From contig DAMBHY010000014.1 of assembly GCA_032068765.1 (NCBI GenBank), forward strand, positions 1 through 64,000: 64,000 nucleotides of DNA, given 5' to 3'. The translations under genes and the position numbers were made by a program. Positions 24,675 to 32,415 of the stretch are shown here, piece after piece. The notes under the pieces are model-generated. The model ran no database searches. It was not told the origin of the DNA and worked only from the letters and a program-made list of their open reading frames with translations. The stretch's first letter is position 1. Each line of letters starts with the position of its first letter. Source of the DNA: DAMBHY01 sp032068765. Lineage in GTDB: Bacteria > Bacteroidota > Bacteroidia > Bacteroidales > Dysgonomonadaceae.

Positions 24675-25472
24675 ATGCAAAAAACGACATTTAAAATATC
24701 AAAAATGGACTGCCCATCCGAAGAACAAATGATACGGATGAAACTTGCCGACTTGAAGAACATCAACTCATTGGACTTTGATATACCTAATAGATTGCTG
24801 ACCGTTTTTCACACAGACAACCACGACCAAATTTTTCAGCGACTTGACAACTTAAAATTTGACACTTCACTTATTGACAGCGTTTCGGCAGACAATTATT
24901 CTGTTACAACCGACAACACCGACCGAGAAAGAAAATTGCTTTGGCAAGTTTTAGCTATCAACTTTTTCTTTTTTGCACTTGAACTTACGACAGGTTTCGT
25001 TTCAAACTCAATGGGACTTGTTGCCGACAGTTTAGATATGCTTGCCGACAGTATTGTTTACGGACTTGCACTTTTCGCTGTTGGTGGGACAATGACACGA
25101 AAAAAGAACATTGCAAAATCAGCAGGTTATTTTCAGTTGACACTTGCCATTTTTGGTTTCATTGAAGTAATCAGACGATTTATTGGAACTGAAACAGTTC
25201 CTACATTTCAGACAATGATAATTATTTCAATTCTTGCACTTATTGGCAACGGACTTTGTTTGTATTTACTGCAAAAAAGCAAAAGCAGAGAAGCACATAT
25301 GCAAGCGAGTATGATTTTTACATCTAATGATGTAATTGTAAATTTAGGTGTAATTATCGCAGGCGGACTTGTTTACTTGACAAACTCAAAATATCCCGAC
25401 CTTATCGTTGGGACAATAGTATTTTTCATCGTTGGACAAGGAACATTTAAAATTCTAAAACTATCAAAATGA
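24675..25472 (+). CDS. HMA-domain cation transporter (CDF family), copy 2
   Basis: Encodes the same 265 residues as the gene at 16224, within the second copy of the 873-bp block (24631-25503). The hairpins on both sides differ from those around copy 1, so only the gene body is duplicated, not its attC-like neighbour. Apparent nucleotide identity, including non-coding ends, means that the copying is recent or kept uniform by gene conversion. Function as for copy 1: probable divalent-metal transport, with a modified HMA site (MDCPSEE). Confidence 0.8.
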   Translation: MQKTTFKISKMDCPSEEQMIRMKLADLKNINSLDFDIPNRLLTVFHTDNHDQIFQRLDNLKFDTSLIDSVSADNYSVTTDNTDRERKLLWQVLAINFFFFALELTTGFVSNSMGLVADSLDMLADSIVYGLALFAVGGTMTRKKNIAKSAGYFQLTLAIFGFIEVIRRFIGTETVPTFQTMIIISILALIGNGLCLYLLQKSKSREAHMQASMIFTSNDVIVNLGVIIAGGLVYLTNSKYPDLIVGTIVFFIVGQGTFKILKLSK

Positions 25473-25496
25473 CGGAAGGACAAAAAACCACTACTG

Positions 25497-25625
25497 CTAA
25501 CAGGCGTTTGGCAAAAGGCGGGGTTCAGTGCTTCGTATGACAGTTTTGTGGTAGGTTCAAGTGTAGTGCTTCGATTGAACTTTTGTGCTAAAAATCCGCC
25601 ACTACGCCAAGCCCCGGCACGTTAA
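25497..25625 (+). repeat. attC-like hairpin v, last of the array
   Basis: Left arm CTAACA, GCGTTTGGC, AAAAGGCGGGG; right arm ATCCGCCACTACGCCAAGC, then a poorly matched CCCGGCAC and GTTAA. The outer right part no longer pairs, as expected for a decaying or terminal site. Downstream DNA (25626-25700) is AT-rich and non-coding. Confidence 0.7.
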
Positions 25626-25694
25626 TATCTAGCCACGCAAAAATTTACAAAAATATTTTTTTCGAAAATTTCTTTCTCTATTAACTAAATTTAT

Positions 25695-25702
25695 TATATT
25701 TG
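25695..25702 (+). promoter_or_regulatory. candidate promoter of the DUF6261-like gene
   Basis: TATATTTG fits the TAnnTTTG -7 consensus. If used, the transcript would begin just ahead of the tandem palindromes at 25715-25940, giving a structured leader of about 275 bases. Confidence 0.4.
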
Positions 25703-25714
25703 TTGCGGCGTAGG

Positions 25715-25940
25715 GGTTCGGCTAAATGCCCAAAGACGGAAACAATGCGAGTGAGCGTTTGGGCAGCTTTCCAAAGCAAGAAACAAGACGAAGGAACCAT
25801 CGGGCAATCGCCCAAAAGGGTAAACATGACAAAATAGCCTTCGGGCAATTACCCAAAAGCTGCAACAAAGCGAAGAAAGGTTGGGGCAGACGCCCAAAAG
25901 TAAAAACATGGCGAAACGGCTTTCGGGCAACTGTCCAAAG
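25715..25940 (+). repeat. tandem short palindromic repeats, six units, ~41-bp period
   Basis: Six units of about 20 bases centred on GGGC-N3/4-GCCC followed by AAAAG or AAAG start near 25715, 25757, 25799, 25840, 25881 and 25921. Unit three reads CGGGCAATCGCCCAAAAG and unit five GGGGCAGACGCCCAAAAG; the first, second, fourth and sixth units have weaker arms. Spacers of about 20 bases differ from each other. The array sits immediately before the gene at 25983. Possible roles are protein-binding sites, RNA hairpins in the leader, or a remnant coding repeat. The units are too short for a CRISPR. Confidence 0.75.
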
Positions 25941-25982
25941 CATCGCAATATATATTTTTTTTATTAATCAAATTTATACAAA

Positions 25983-26696
25983 ATGAAAAGGGTGTCTACT
26001 CACGCACGTACCACAGAAGTGGACGACACGTCAGACCGTATCATCGTAAAGTATCATGACGACCCCAAGGTGGCTGACGACTCAGTATTAACAACAGTTT
26101 TAAAAGACATCACGGACTTTTCCGACCGCATCACGGACGCTATCAGGCGCGACAAGCAGTTTTCGGAAATGGAAGACGCCGACGCTGTCCGCGACAAAAA
26201 TACGCGCATTCTTTACCGAGCCGTCGCGGGTTACGCGGTTTTGCCGGTAATCGCACTCAGCGAACCTGCAAAGCGCATCCTTGCAGTGCTTGACAAATAC
26301 GGACTGAACATGCTCCGCGAAAACTATGCACAACAATCGTCGCACATGGAAGCCATGTCGCTCGACCTTTCGGCTCCCGGCATCGTGGAAGACGCCAAAG
26401 CATTGCAGGGCGTTACCGAACTGATTGCCAACGTGGGCACGTCTCAAACCGAGTTCACCAAAAAACGCGTAGCGTATGAACAGGCTTATGCCGCCGCTCA
26501 AAACATACCATCCGCAACCGAACTCAAAAATCCGTTACTGCAGTTGATAAATGCCAAGCTCATCCCCTATCTGGAAGTGATGAAGGGCATAAACGCCGAG
26601 AAATACGGTCTGTTTGCGGACTCCGTCGAAAAAATTATCGCCGACACCAACGCGGTAGTGGAACGCCGAAGCGGTGCAAGCGAGGTAAAGAAATGA
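25983..26696 (+). CDS. DUF6261-like protein of unknown function
   Basis: A soluble, largely alpha-helical 237-residue protein with no signal peptide or membrane span. Segments include YRAVAGYAVLPVIALSEPA, DKYGLNMLRENYAQQSSHME and LIANVGTSQTEFTKKRVAYE, ending AVVERRSGASEVKK. The length and helical spacing fit the Bacteroidetes DUF6261 family as I remember it; no biochemical role is known to me. GC content is higher than in the cassette island upstream. The unusual tandem-palindrome leader is its most notable feature. A hairpin closes the gene. Confidence 0.6.
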   Translation: MKRVSTHARTTEVDDTSDRIIVKYHDDPKVADDSVLTTVLKDITDFSDRITDAIRRDKQFSEMEDADAVRDKNTRILYRAVAGYAVLPVIALSEPAKRILAVLDKYGLNMLRENYAQQSSHMEAMSLDLSAPGIVEDAKALQGVTELIANVGTSQTEFTKKRVAYEQAYAAAQNIPSATELKNPLLQLINAKLIPYLEVMKGINAEKYGLFADSVEKIIADTNAVVERRSGASEVKK

Positions 26697-26711
26697 CGAA
26701 AAAATCTCATT

Positions 26712-26738
26712 GATGATGGAGGCGCTGCCTCCATCATT
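26712..26738 (+). terminator. hairpin after the DUF6261-like gene
   Basis: GATGATGGAGGC and GCCTCCATCATT pair over 11 bp with a GCT loop. A true T run is missing, so termination may be partial. Confidence 0.55.
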
Positions 26739-26800
26739 CATATTATCCTCCCCAAAAAAAATGAGCCGCTATCGGCAGGATAGATAAATTAATCAAAAAC

Positions 26801-27373
26801 ATGTTCACCCCCCCCAAAAAAAACAAAATAATTGTGCCAAGAGCTACCTGCAAGACCGATTTACTCCGCTTCGCACAAATTCAATTCGACAAATTATGGA
26901 ACCTCATCGACAGCATGGACGAGTATTTGCAAACATCCACTTTCAAAGCCGAAATGGCAACCGCCGGAAAAGAGGAGCATTGGAAAAGAGACAAAAATTT
27001 GCGAGACATTCTCGTTCATTTGTACGAATGGCATCAGTTATTACTAAATTGGATACGTAAGAATACCGAGGGAGATACCGTGCCTTTTTTGCCTGCCCCC
27101 TATAATTGGAAAACTTATGGGAGGATGAATGTGGAATTTTGCGAAAAGCATCAAGACACTTCTCTCTACCAAGCGAAAGAAATGCTTAAAAAAAGCCACG
27201 AGGAGGTTATGCGCGCTATTCAAGAATTTTCAAATGAAAATCTCTTCCTTAAGAAAGAATTTCCGTGGACAGGCTCAACCACTCTGGGAGCTTATTGCGT
27301 ATCGGCTACTTCATCGCATTATGAATGGGCGCTAAAGAAAATTAAACTACATATCAAACTGAGCAAACCATAA
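26801..27373 (+). CDS. ClbS/DfsB-like four-helix-bundle protein
   Basis: A 190-residue helical protein with the family layout: CKTDLLRFAQIQFDKLW at the start of helix 1, KNLRDILVHLYEWHQLLLNW in helix 2, NWKTYGRMNVEF, then HEEVMRAIQEFSNENLF and a C-terminal HYEWALKKIK. The ClbS/DfsB group is related to DinB-type bundles; the best-known member protects cells from colibactin by cyclopropane hydrolysis, but most are uncharacterised. The ATG at 26801 is followed by runs of eight C and eight A within codons 3-8; a GTG at 26834 would start at the conserved region and skip them. The tract could cause slippage. Confidence 0.75.
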   Translation: MFTPPKKNKIIVPRATCKTDLLRFAQIQFDKLWNLIDSMDEYLQTSTFKAEMATAGKEEHWKRDKNLRDILVHLYEWHQLLLNWIRKNTEGDTVPFLPAPYNWKTYGRMNVEFCEKHQDTSLYQAKEMLKKSHEEVMRAIQEFSNENLFLKKEFPWTGSTTLGAYCVSATSSHYEWALKKIKLHIKLSKP

Positions 27374-27394
27374 TCCCTCCGGATAAAACAGAAA

Positions 27395-27429
27395 AACCTC
27401 CGCGCTCATTACAACGCGGAGGTTTTTTT
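27395..27429. terminator. bidirectional terminator between the ClbS-like gene and the S9 peptidase gene
   Basis: AACCTCCGCG and CGCGGAGGTT form a perfect 10-bp stem with a 10-base loop. T7 follows on the plus strand and a T-rich run on the minus strand, so it can end both convergent transcripts. Confidence 0.92.
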
Positions 27430-27451
27430 CACTTTTCACTTCTTCACTTTC

Positions 27452-29593
27452 TCACTTCTTCATCCCTACTCTATTCAATATAAACGCATAAGTGAAAGCG
27501 CGGTCTTCGATACTCTTGTATCGTCCGGTTGCCCCGCCGTGCCCGGATTCCATATTCATGTGCAGAAGGACGATATTGTTGTCGGTTTTCATTTTGCGCA
27601 GTTTGGCAACATACTTCGCAGGTTCGTGAAACAACACTTGCGAGTCGTTGAGGCCGCCCGTTACCAACATGTTGGGATATTTTTGCGCTTTGATGTTGTC
27701 GTAAGGCGAGTATGACAACATATAGTTGTAATATTCCTCTTCGTTGGGATTGCCCCACTCTTCATATTCTCCCGTAGTCAACGGCAAAGTGTCATCCAGC
27801 ATGGTGCTGATAACGTCCACAAAAGGCACTTGCGCCACAATGGTTTGATACAAATCCGGACGCATATTGGCAACCGCTCCCATCAACAGACCGCCGGCGC
27901 TTCCGCCTTGCGCAGCCAACAAATTGGATGAAGTATATCCGTCTTTAATCAGTTTTTCGCTGCACGCGATGAAGTCGGTAAAGGTATTTTTCTTTTTCAA
28001 CAACTTGCCGTCTTCATACCACTGCTCGCCCATGTCGCTGCCGCCACGGATTTGCGCAATCGCATATACAAAACCTCTATCAATCAAACTATAGACGCTG
28101 GAATTGAAATAAGCATCGGATGTGGAACCATAACTTCCGTAGGAATAAAGCAAAGCAGGATTTTTGCCGTCTTTTTTCAAACCTTTTTTGTAAACTACCG
28201 CAAAAGGCACTTTCACGCCGTCAGCAGCTGCAGCCCAAACGCGTTCTACCACGTACTTTTCGGGGTCGAATCCTGAAGGGATTTCCTGAGTTTTCAACAT
28301 GGTACTTTTTTCCGAAGGGATGTCGTATTCATAAACAGTGCTGGGTCGATTGAGCGATGAATAGTTATAGCGGATAGTTTTGGCGTCATACTCCGGATTA
28401 CCGGAAAGAGAAGCTGTGTAGACAGGTTCGGGAAATGAAATGGTTTTTGCCGCGCCGCCATTCACAGGTTTCAATTGAATTTCATTTAATCCGTTTTTGC
28501 GGAGTTCCAACGCCAGATAATCTTTCAACACATCAATATCTTCGATGCGAACATCCTTGCTGTGCGGCATAAAAACTTTCCATGTATTGCGGTTTTCATA
28601 ACCTTTTTTCGGCAATTCGTAAATCATGCCGTTCAAGTTTTCTTTGTCTTTATATCTGACGAAGAATTTATCCTTGTGAACTTCCACGGAGTATTCCACG
28701 TCTTTCTTTCTCGGCAAGAAAGGCTTGAAAGCATCCATCGGTTTGTCGGCAGAGATAAACAATTCTTCCGAAGTCGTGCTGCTTCCTGCTGCAATAAAAA
28801 TATATTGCCGCGTTTTTTCGCTCGCCAATCCGATATTGAATTTCGAATCTTTCTCTTCGTATACAATTGTTCCTTTCTTTTCATCCAATTTTTGTCGATA
28901 CACGCGAAATGGACGAAGGGTTTTGTCGATAGTGGAATAGAAAAGCATTTTGTTGTCATTTGCCCACGCCGCGGAGGTTGCTCCGTCTATTGTGAATCCA
29001 ATATTTTGACCGCTTGTCAAATCTTTAATTTTCATTGTGTACTCGGCGTAGGAACCTGTTTCATTGTAAAAATAAGCGACTTTATTGTTGTCGGGACTGA
29101 TGGTATATCCTGCAAAAATGAAAGCAGGTTTGCCTTCCGCCATTTTGTTCAGGTCGAAAAGCACTTCTTCGGGAGCTTTCAACGAACCTTTTTTGCGCAG
29201 GTAGATACCGTATTGTTTTCCTTTCTCAGAACGTTGATAGTAATAATAGCCATCTTTGAAAACGGGATAACTTTCGTCATCTTCTTTGATGCGTCCGAGA
29301 ATTTCGGTGTAAATCGCTTTTTGCAAATCTTTGGTAGAAGCCATCACCGTGTCGGTATAGGCGTTTTCGGCTTTGATGTAGTCGATAACTTTAGCGTTGT
29401 TTTTATCTTTCAACCAAAAATAGTTGTCGATACGTTGTTTCCCGAAGTTGGTAAACGTGTCGGGGAGCATTTCCGCTAAAGGTGGTTTGGGGAAATCTGA
29501 TTGATTCAAAACTTCAAGTTGTTTTTGGGGTTTACACGCCATCATGATGAAAGCGCATGTCAATAATGTAATTGTGTAATAATTGAATTTCAT
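27452..29593 (-). CDS. ptrB: prolyl oligopeptidase family (S9), oligopeptidase B-like lipoprotein
   Basis: From the ATG at 29593 the protein has 713 residues and begins with a lipoprotein signal, TLLTCAFIMMACKPQ, so it is probably attached to a membrane facing the periplasm. The upstream ATG at 29623 would disrupt this signal. A seven-bladed propeller (roughly 60-430) is followed by an alpha/beta hydrolase: nucleophile Ser in QGGSAGGLLMG, Asp in TGGLNDSQV, His in ESGHGGATG. Family members cleave short peptides after basic residues or proline. It lies 89 bases downstream of hydE but has no evident link to hydrogenase maturation. Confidence 0.92.
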   Translation of the reverse strand: MKFNYYTITLLTCAFIMMACKPQKQLEVLNQSDFPKPPLAEMLPDTFTNFGKQRIDNYFWLKDKNNAKVIDYIKAENAYTDTVMASTKDLQKAIYTEILGRIKEDDESYPVFKDGYYYYQRSEKGKQYGIYLRKKGSLKAPEEVLFDLNKMAEGKPAFIFAGYTISPDNNKVAYFYNETGSYAEYTMKIKDLTSGQNIGFTIDGATSAAWANDNKMLFYSTIDKTLRPFRVYRQKLDEKKGTIVYEEKDSKFNIGLASEKTRQYIFIAAGSSTTSEELFISADKPMDAFKPFLPRKKDVEYSVEVHKDKFFVRYKDKENLNGMIYELPKKGYENRNTWKVFMPHSKDVRIEDIDVLKDYLALELRKNGLNEIQLKPVNGGAAKTISFPEPVYTASLSGNPEYDAKTIRYNYSSLNRPSTVYEYDIPSEKSTMLKTQEIPSGFDPEKYVVERVWAAAADGVKVPFAVVYKKGLKKDGKNPALLYSYGSYGSTSDAYFNSSVYSLIDRGFVYAIAQIRGGSDMGEQWYEDGKLLKKKNTFTDFIACSEKLIKDGYTSSNLLAAQGGSAGGLLMGAVANMRPDLYQTIVAQVPFVDVISTMLDDTLPLTTGEYEEWGNPNEEEYYNYMLSYSPYDNIKAQKYPNMLVTGGLNDSQVLFHEPAKYVAKLRKMKTDNNIVLLHMNMESGHGGATGRYKSIEDRAFTYAFILNRVGMKK

Positions 29594-29682
29594 AAGGCAG
29601 ACAATTAGTTGATGCTTTTGCAAATATATTTATTTTTATTGGCATGGAATTGTCTTTTCTTAAAAATAATAAAATAATCAAA

Positions 29683-30753
29683 TTATTTTTTATAATGCTT
29701 GGAATTTCCTTGTTCGTAGTATCCGATTTCGTGGTTGATGGCACGAATGTGTTCATCGAGAAATACCAAATCGTCCTCGCTGCTTTGTTGGGAAACGGGT
29801 TTGTTTTGGTATAGGAAATAATCGTCACGATAATATTTAGGAGTTATATTAGGCATTAGTACATTCGCACCGATTAGGATAGCTTTCTCCCGACCATCTT
29901 TTTCAATCGCCTGCATTGCAGTAGTTGCCGCTATGTTAATATCTTTCATTAAAATGCGTAAAAGTGCAACCATTCTAAAACTCAGATCAAGTCTTTGTCT
30001 TAGCGGCAATAATTGGTTTTTAAATTTATACAAAGGCGTGTCGGCATGCTCAATGTACGGTCCCATACCGCACATGTCGATATCGAAGTCTTTCATGAAA
30101 AGCAAATCGTCCGCCAACATTTGCGGGGTTTGAAACGGCAGCCCAATCATTACGCCCGTCCCCACCTGATAACCTACTTTTTTCAGAGCTTCGAGCGCTT
30201 GTATACGCCCGGCATAACTGTGCAGTGAATTTTGAGGATGGAGTTTTCGATAAAGATTTTCGGAAGAAGTTTCTACACGCAGCAGATAGCGCTTCGCTCC
30301 GCTTTCGAACCACCGGCGATAAACTTCTTCGGTTTGTTCGCCACACGAAAGGGTGATGCCCAACTCGCTGTTTGTCGCTTGCATAATTTTGCGAAGCAAA
30401 TTGTTGATTGTATCCGTGAATGTTTTGGATGAAAGTTCTCCTGATTGGATAGCAAGCGAACCAAAACCCTTGTTGTGGGCAAAAATGGCGGCTTCCACTA
30501 CTTCTTGTTCTGTCAGACAATAGCGTTGAGTTTGTCGGTTGGAATGTCGGATGCCGCAATACAAACAGTCTTTTTGGCAGACGTTGGAGAATTCTATCAA
30601 TCCTCGTAGATAGACTTTATTGCCAACATATTGTTGTTTGATTTTGGACGAATACTCGAAAAGAATTTGTTCATCATCATTTTTTATGCAAAGCACCTGC
30701 ACCAAATCTTGATGGGTGAGAACTTTTTTTTGCAAAAGACTAATAATTGACAT
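29683..30753 (-). CDS. hydE: [FeFe]-hydrogenase maturase HydE, radical SAM
   Basis: A 356-residue radical SAM protein with the cluster motif CQKDCLYCGIRH (Cys59, 63, 66), GELSSKTFTDTI, ETSSENLYRKLHPQNSL and the TIM-barrel end MPNITPKYYRDDYFLY. These match HydE, which acts in making the H-cluster dithiomethylamine bridge, rather than BioB or PylB. The neighbours hydF and hydG confirm the role. It is separated from hydF by a broken secreted-protein gene, and its presumed substrate enzyme is encoded 15 kb away at 12984. Confidence 0.95.
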   Translation of the reverse strand: MSIISLLQKKVLTHQDLVQVLCIKNDDEQILFEYSSKIKQQYVGNKVYLRGLIEFSNVCQKDCLYCGIRHSNRQTQRYCLTEQEVVEAAIFAHNKGFGSLAIQSGELSSKTFTDTINNLLRKIMQATNSELGITLSCGEQTEEVYRRWFESGAKRYLLRVETSSENLYRKLHPQNSLHSYAGRIQALEALKKVGYQVGTGVMIGLPFQTPQMLADDLLFMKDFDIDMCGMGPYIEHADTPLYKFKNQLLPLRQRLDLSFRMVALLRILMKDINIAATTAMQAIEKDGREKAILIGANVLMPNITPKYYRDDYFLYQNKPVSQQSSEDDLVFLDEHIRAINHEIGYYEQGNSKHYKK

Positions 30754-30815
30754 ATTTTATTGGGAGATTGTTCCTGGTTCTGATACTACTATTCTATTAT
30801 TGAAAATGACTCTTT

Positions 30816-31223
30816 TTAACAAACGTACTTGACGTCTGTCTCCATTCTGGACAAATTTCTGTCCAAAATATCTGTTCCAACAATGAATAAAGTTCTACCT
30901 TGCCTTTCATAAACAGTATTACCAAAAATATCCTGTAAAACTGAAATAGCATTTGTCTCATCAATTAGAATAGAGTTACCTCTGATATTAACTACTTGAA
31001 TGACACGGTGGAGACCATTCAGAATTACAATATTTCCTCGTTCATCTTTGGTTATTATTTGCATCACACGTCCTATTTGGTCTCCATTGCTATCAATACT
31101 TCGTTTTTCGAGAACATAACCTTCTAGGTCTTTTATCAATGTTTTCCGTCATATTCTCTTCCACACGTTGGGCATAAAGCATAAAAGGAATAATACAAAC
31201 AAAAAAACAAATAGCTTTTTCAT
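30816..31223 (-). pseudogene. secreted protein with disrupted reading frame, inside the hyd cluster
   Basis: An ATG at 31223 starts a signal-peptide-like frame, MKKLFVFLFVLFLL, that ends at a TGA. A neighbouring frame supplies the expected continuation PFMLYAQRVEENMTENI, after which the first frame resumes with DLEGYVLEKRSIDSNGDQIG, QIITKDERGNIVIL and GNTVYERQGRTLFIVG to the stop at 30816. Two compensating shifts, one near a T-rich run, would join them. The mature part looks like repeated short beta segments (beta-flower-like). It starts four bases after hydF, so it was part of that transcript. Sequencing error is an alternative. Confidence 0.55.
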
Positions 31224-31227
31224 ATGA

Positions 31228-32412
31228 TTATTTTTTAAAGATTTCAATAGACCGTTCAAAAATTCCATTGAGATAAGCAAGTGTCATGCCGTAATTGGTA
31301 ACCGGAATATTTCGTTGCTGCACAAACCTGACCCTGTTTATAAGCTGTTTGCGGGTGACCATACAACCTCCACATTGAATTGCGAGTGCGAAATCTTCAT
31401 TCGGGATTTCATCTAATCCTGATACAAAGGTAAAATTCAGCTTTTTCCCGGTTTTATTTCTCAATAGATTAGGGATTTTCACTCTACCGATGTCATCACA
31501 ACTTGTTTGGTGCGTACAACTTTCCAACATCAGAATTTTGTCACCATCTCTAAGATTGGCAATTTTCGATGTTCCTTGAAGGTAGGCTTCAAAATCGCCT
31601 TTCATCCTTGCTAAAAGGATACTGAAACTTGTTAACGGAATGCTTGGAGGAAGGATCAGCGAAACTTTGTCAAAAACCTGACTATCGGTAATGACAAACG
31701 ACGGCGTAATCCCTAATTCCAAAAAATCTTCCAGTTCAGTTTCTCTCATAACGATGGTGATGCAGTGATTATCTAACGCGTCGCGTATAGTCATGTTCTG
31801 CGGAAGTATTAAACGTCCGTCGGGCGCTTCACTATCAATAGGTGTAATTAAAAGAACTATATCTTTTTTATTCACCAGATCACCTAACAATATCTGTTTT
31901 TGATAAATATTTTGTGGAATAATGGATTTTAGCGTTGTTATCAATTTATCATGCTGGCTTGCATCTTTGGTGCTAAAATCTATAATTGGAGCAAAAGTAT
32001 GTGTCTTAACAACTGTGCGGGTATGGTCTGAAATATTGTGTAAATCACTCTTATTATGGACAATAAAATAAGGAACCTGAACAGATTCAAACGTACTGAT
32101 TAAATCGAGTTCGAATTGCCCGAACTGGTTATCTGCGATAAGTAAAATGGCGCAATCCACATTAAGTATTGCGGCTTTAGACCTTTCAATTCTTTTCTCT
32201 CCCAATGCTCCCAAATCATCTATCCCCGCGGTATCCCACAAAATAGTAGGCCCAATTCCAAAAATCTCCACAGATTTTTTAACCGGATCGGTGGTGGTGC
32301 CAGGAACATCCGAAACAATTGAAGTTTGCTGACTTGTAAGATAGTTTATCAACGAACTTTTGCCGCAATTACGTCTTCCGAAAATACCTATATTGGGTCT
32401 AGCTTTTGTCAT
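31228..32412 (-). CDS. hydF: [FeFe]-hydrogenase maturation GTPase HydF
   Basis: The 394-residue protein begins with a GTPase domain: G1 IFGRRNCGKSSLIN, DVPGTTTDPV, G3 DTAGIDDLG and HNKSDLH. A dimerisation region and a C-terminal cluster-binding domain follow, with C-T-H in ESCTHQTSCDD and QCGGCM near the end, matching the HydF C-x-H ... C-x-x-C pattern. HydF is the scaffold that assembles and delivers the 2Fe subcluster to the hydrogenase. It is 3 bases downstream of hydG and probably translationally coupled. Confidence 0.95.
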   Translation of the reverse strand: MTKARPNIGIFGRRNCGKSSLINYLTSQQTSIVSDVPGTTTDPVKKSVEIFGIGPTILWDTAGIDDLGALGEKRIERSKAAILNVDCAILLIADNQFGQFELDLISTFESVQVPYFIVHNKSDLHNISDHTRTVVKTHTFAPIIDFSTKDASQHDKLITTLKSIIPQNIYQKQILLGDLVNKKDIVLLITPIDSEAPDGRLILPQNMTIRDALDNHCITIVMRETELEDFLELGITPSFVITDSQVFDKVSLILPPSIPLTSFSILLARMKGDFEAYLQGTSKIANLRDGDKILMLESCTHQTSCDDIGRVKIPNLLRNKTGKKLNFTFVSGLDEIPNEDFALAIQCGGCMVTRKQLINRVRFVQQRNIPVTNYGMTLAYLNGIFERSIEIFKK

Positions 32413-32415
32413 ATT

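Larger units (their letters stand above)
14625..25626 (+). mobile_element. integron-like cassette array without visible integrase
   Basis: About 11 kb in which gene units, all on the plus strand, alternate with five long imperfect hairpins (16060, 17046, 18385, 24509, 25497). Each hairpin starts CTAACA (ATAACA in the fourth), carries TTGGC or TTGCC near the left end, mirrored GCCAA or GGCAA near the right, and ends with GTTAG (GTTAA in the last). Unit order: Mrr-like nuclease with small protein; HMA-CDF transporter; HEPN protein; small protein plus restriction-modification operon; second copy of the transporter. This is how attC-bounded cassettes look, but only one right end (GTTAGGC) fully fits the classical GTTRRRY core, and no tyrosine recombinase is present. 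It may be a cluster of attC-like sites lacking an integrase, or an attC-like system of Bacteroidetes. The left limit is the first GTTAG, the right limit the last. Confidence 0.65.

Noticed and set aside
14625..25626. Classical class-type integron with integrase
   Set aside because: No integrase gene is visible and four of five right ends do not match GTTRRRY; reported instead as attC-like.
25715..25940. CRISPR array
   Set aside because: Repeats and spacers are about 20 bases each, the repeat is imperfect, and no cas genes are near.
28562..29479. A 305-codon plus-strand frame opposite the S9 peptidase
   Set aside because: Same antisense effect; the peptidase has a complete catalytic triad and signal.
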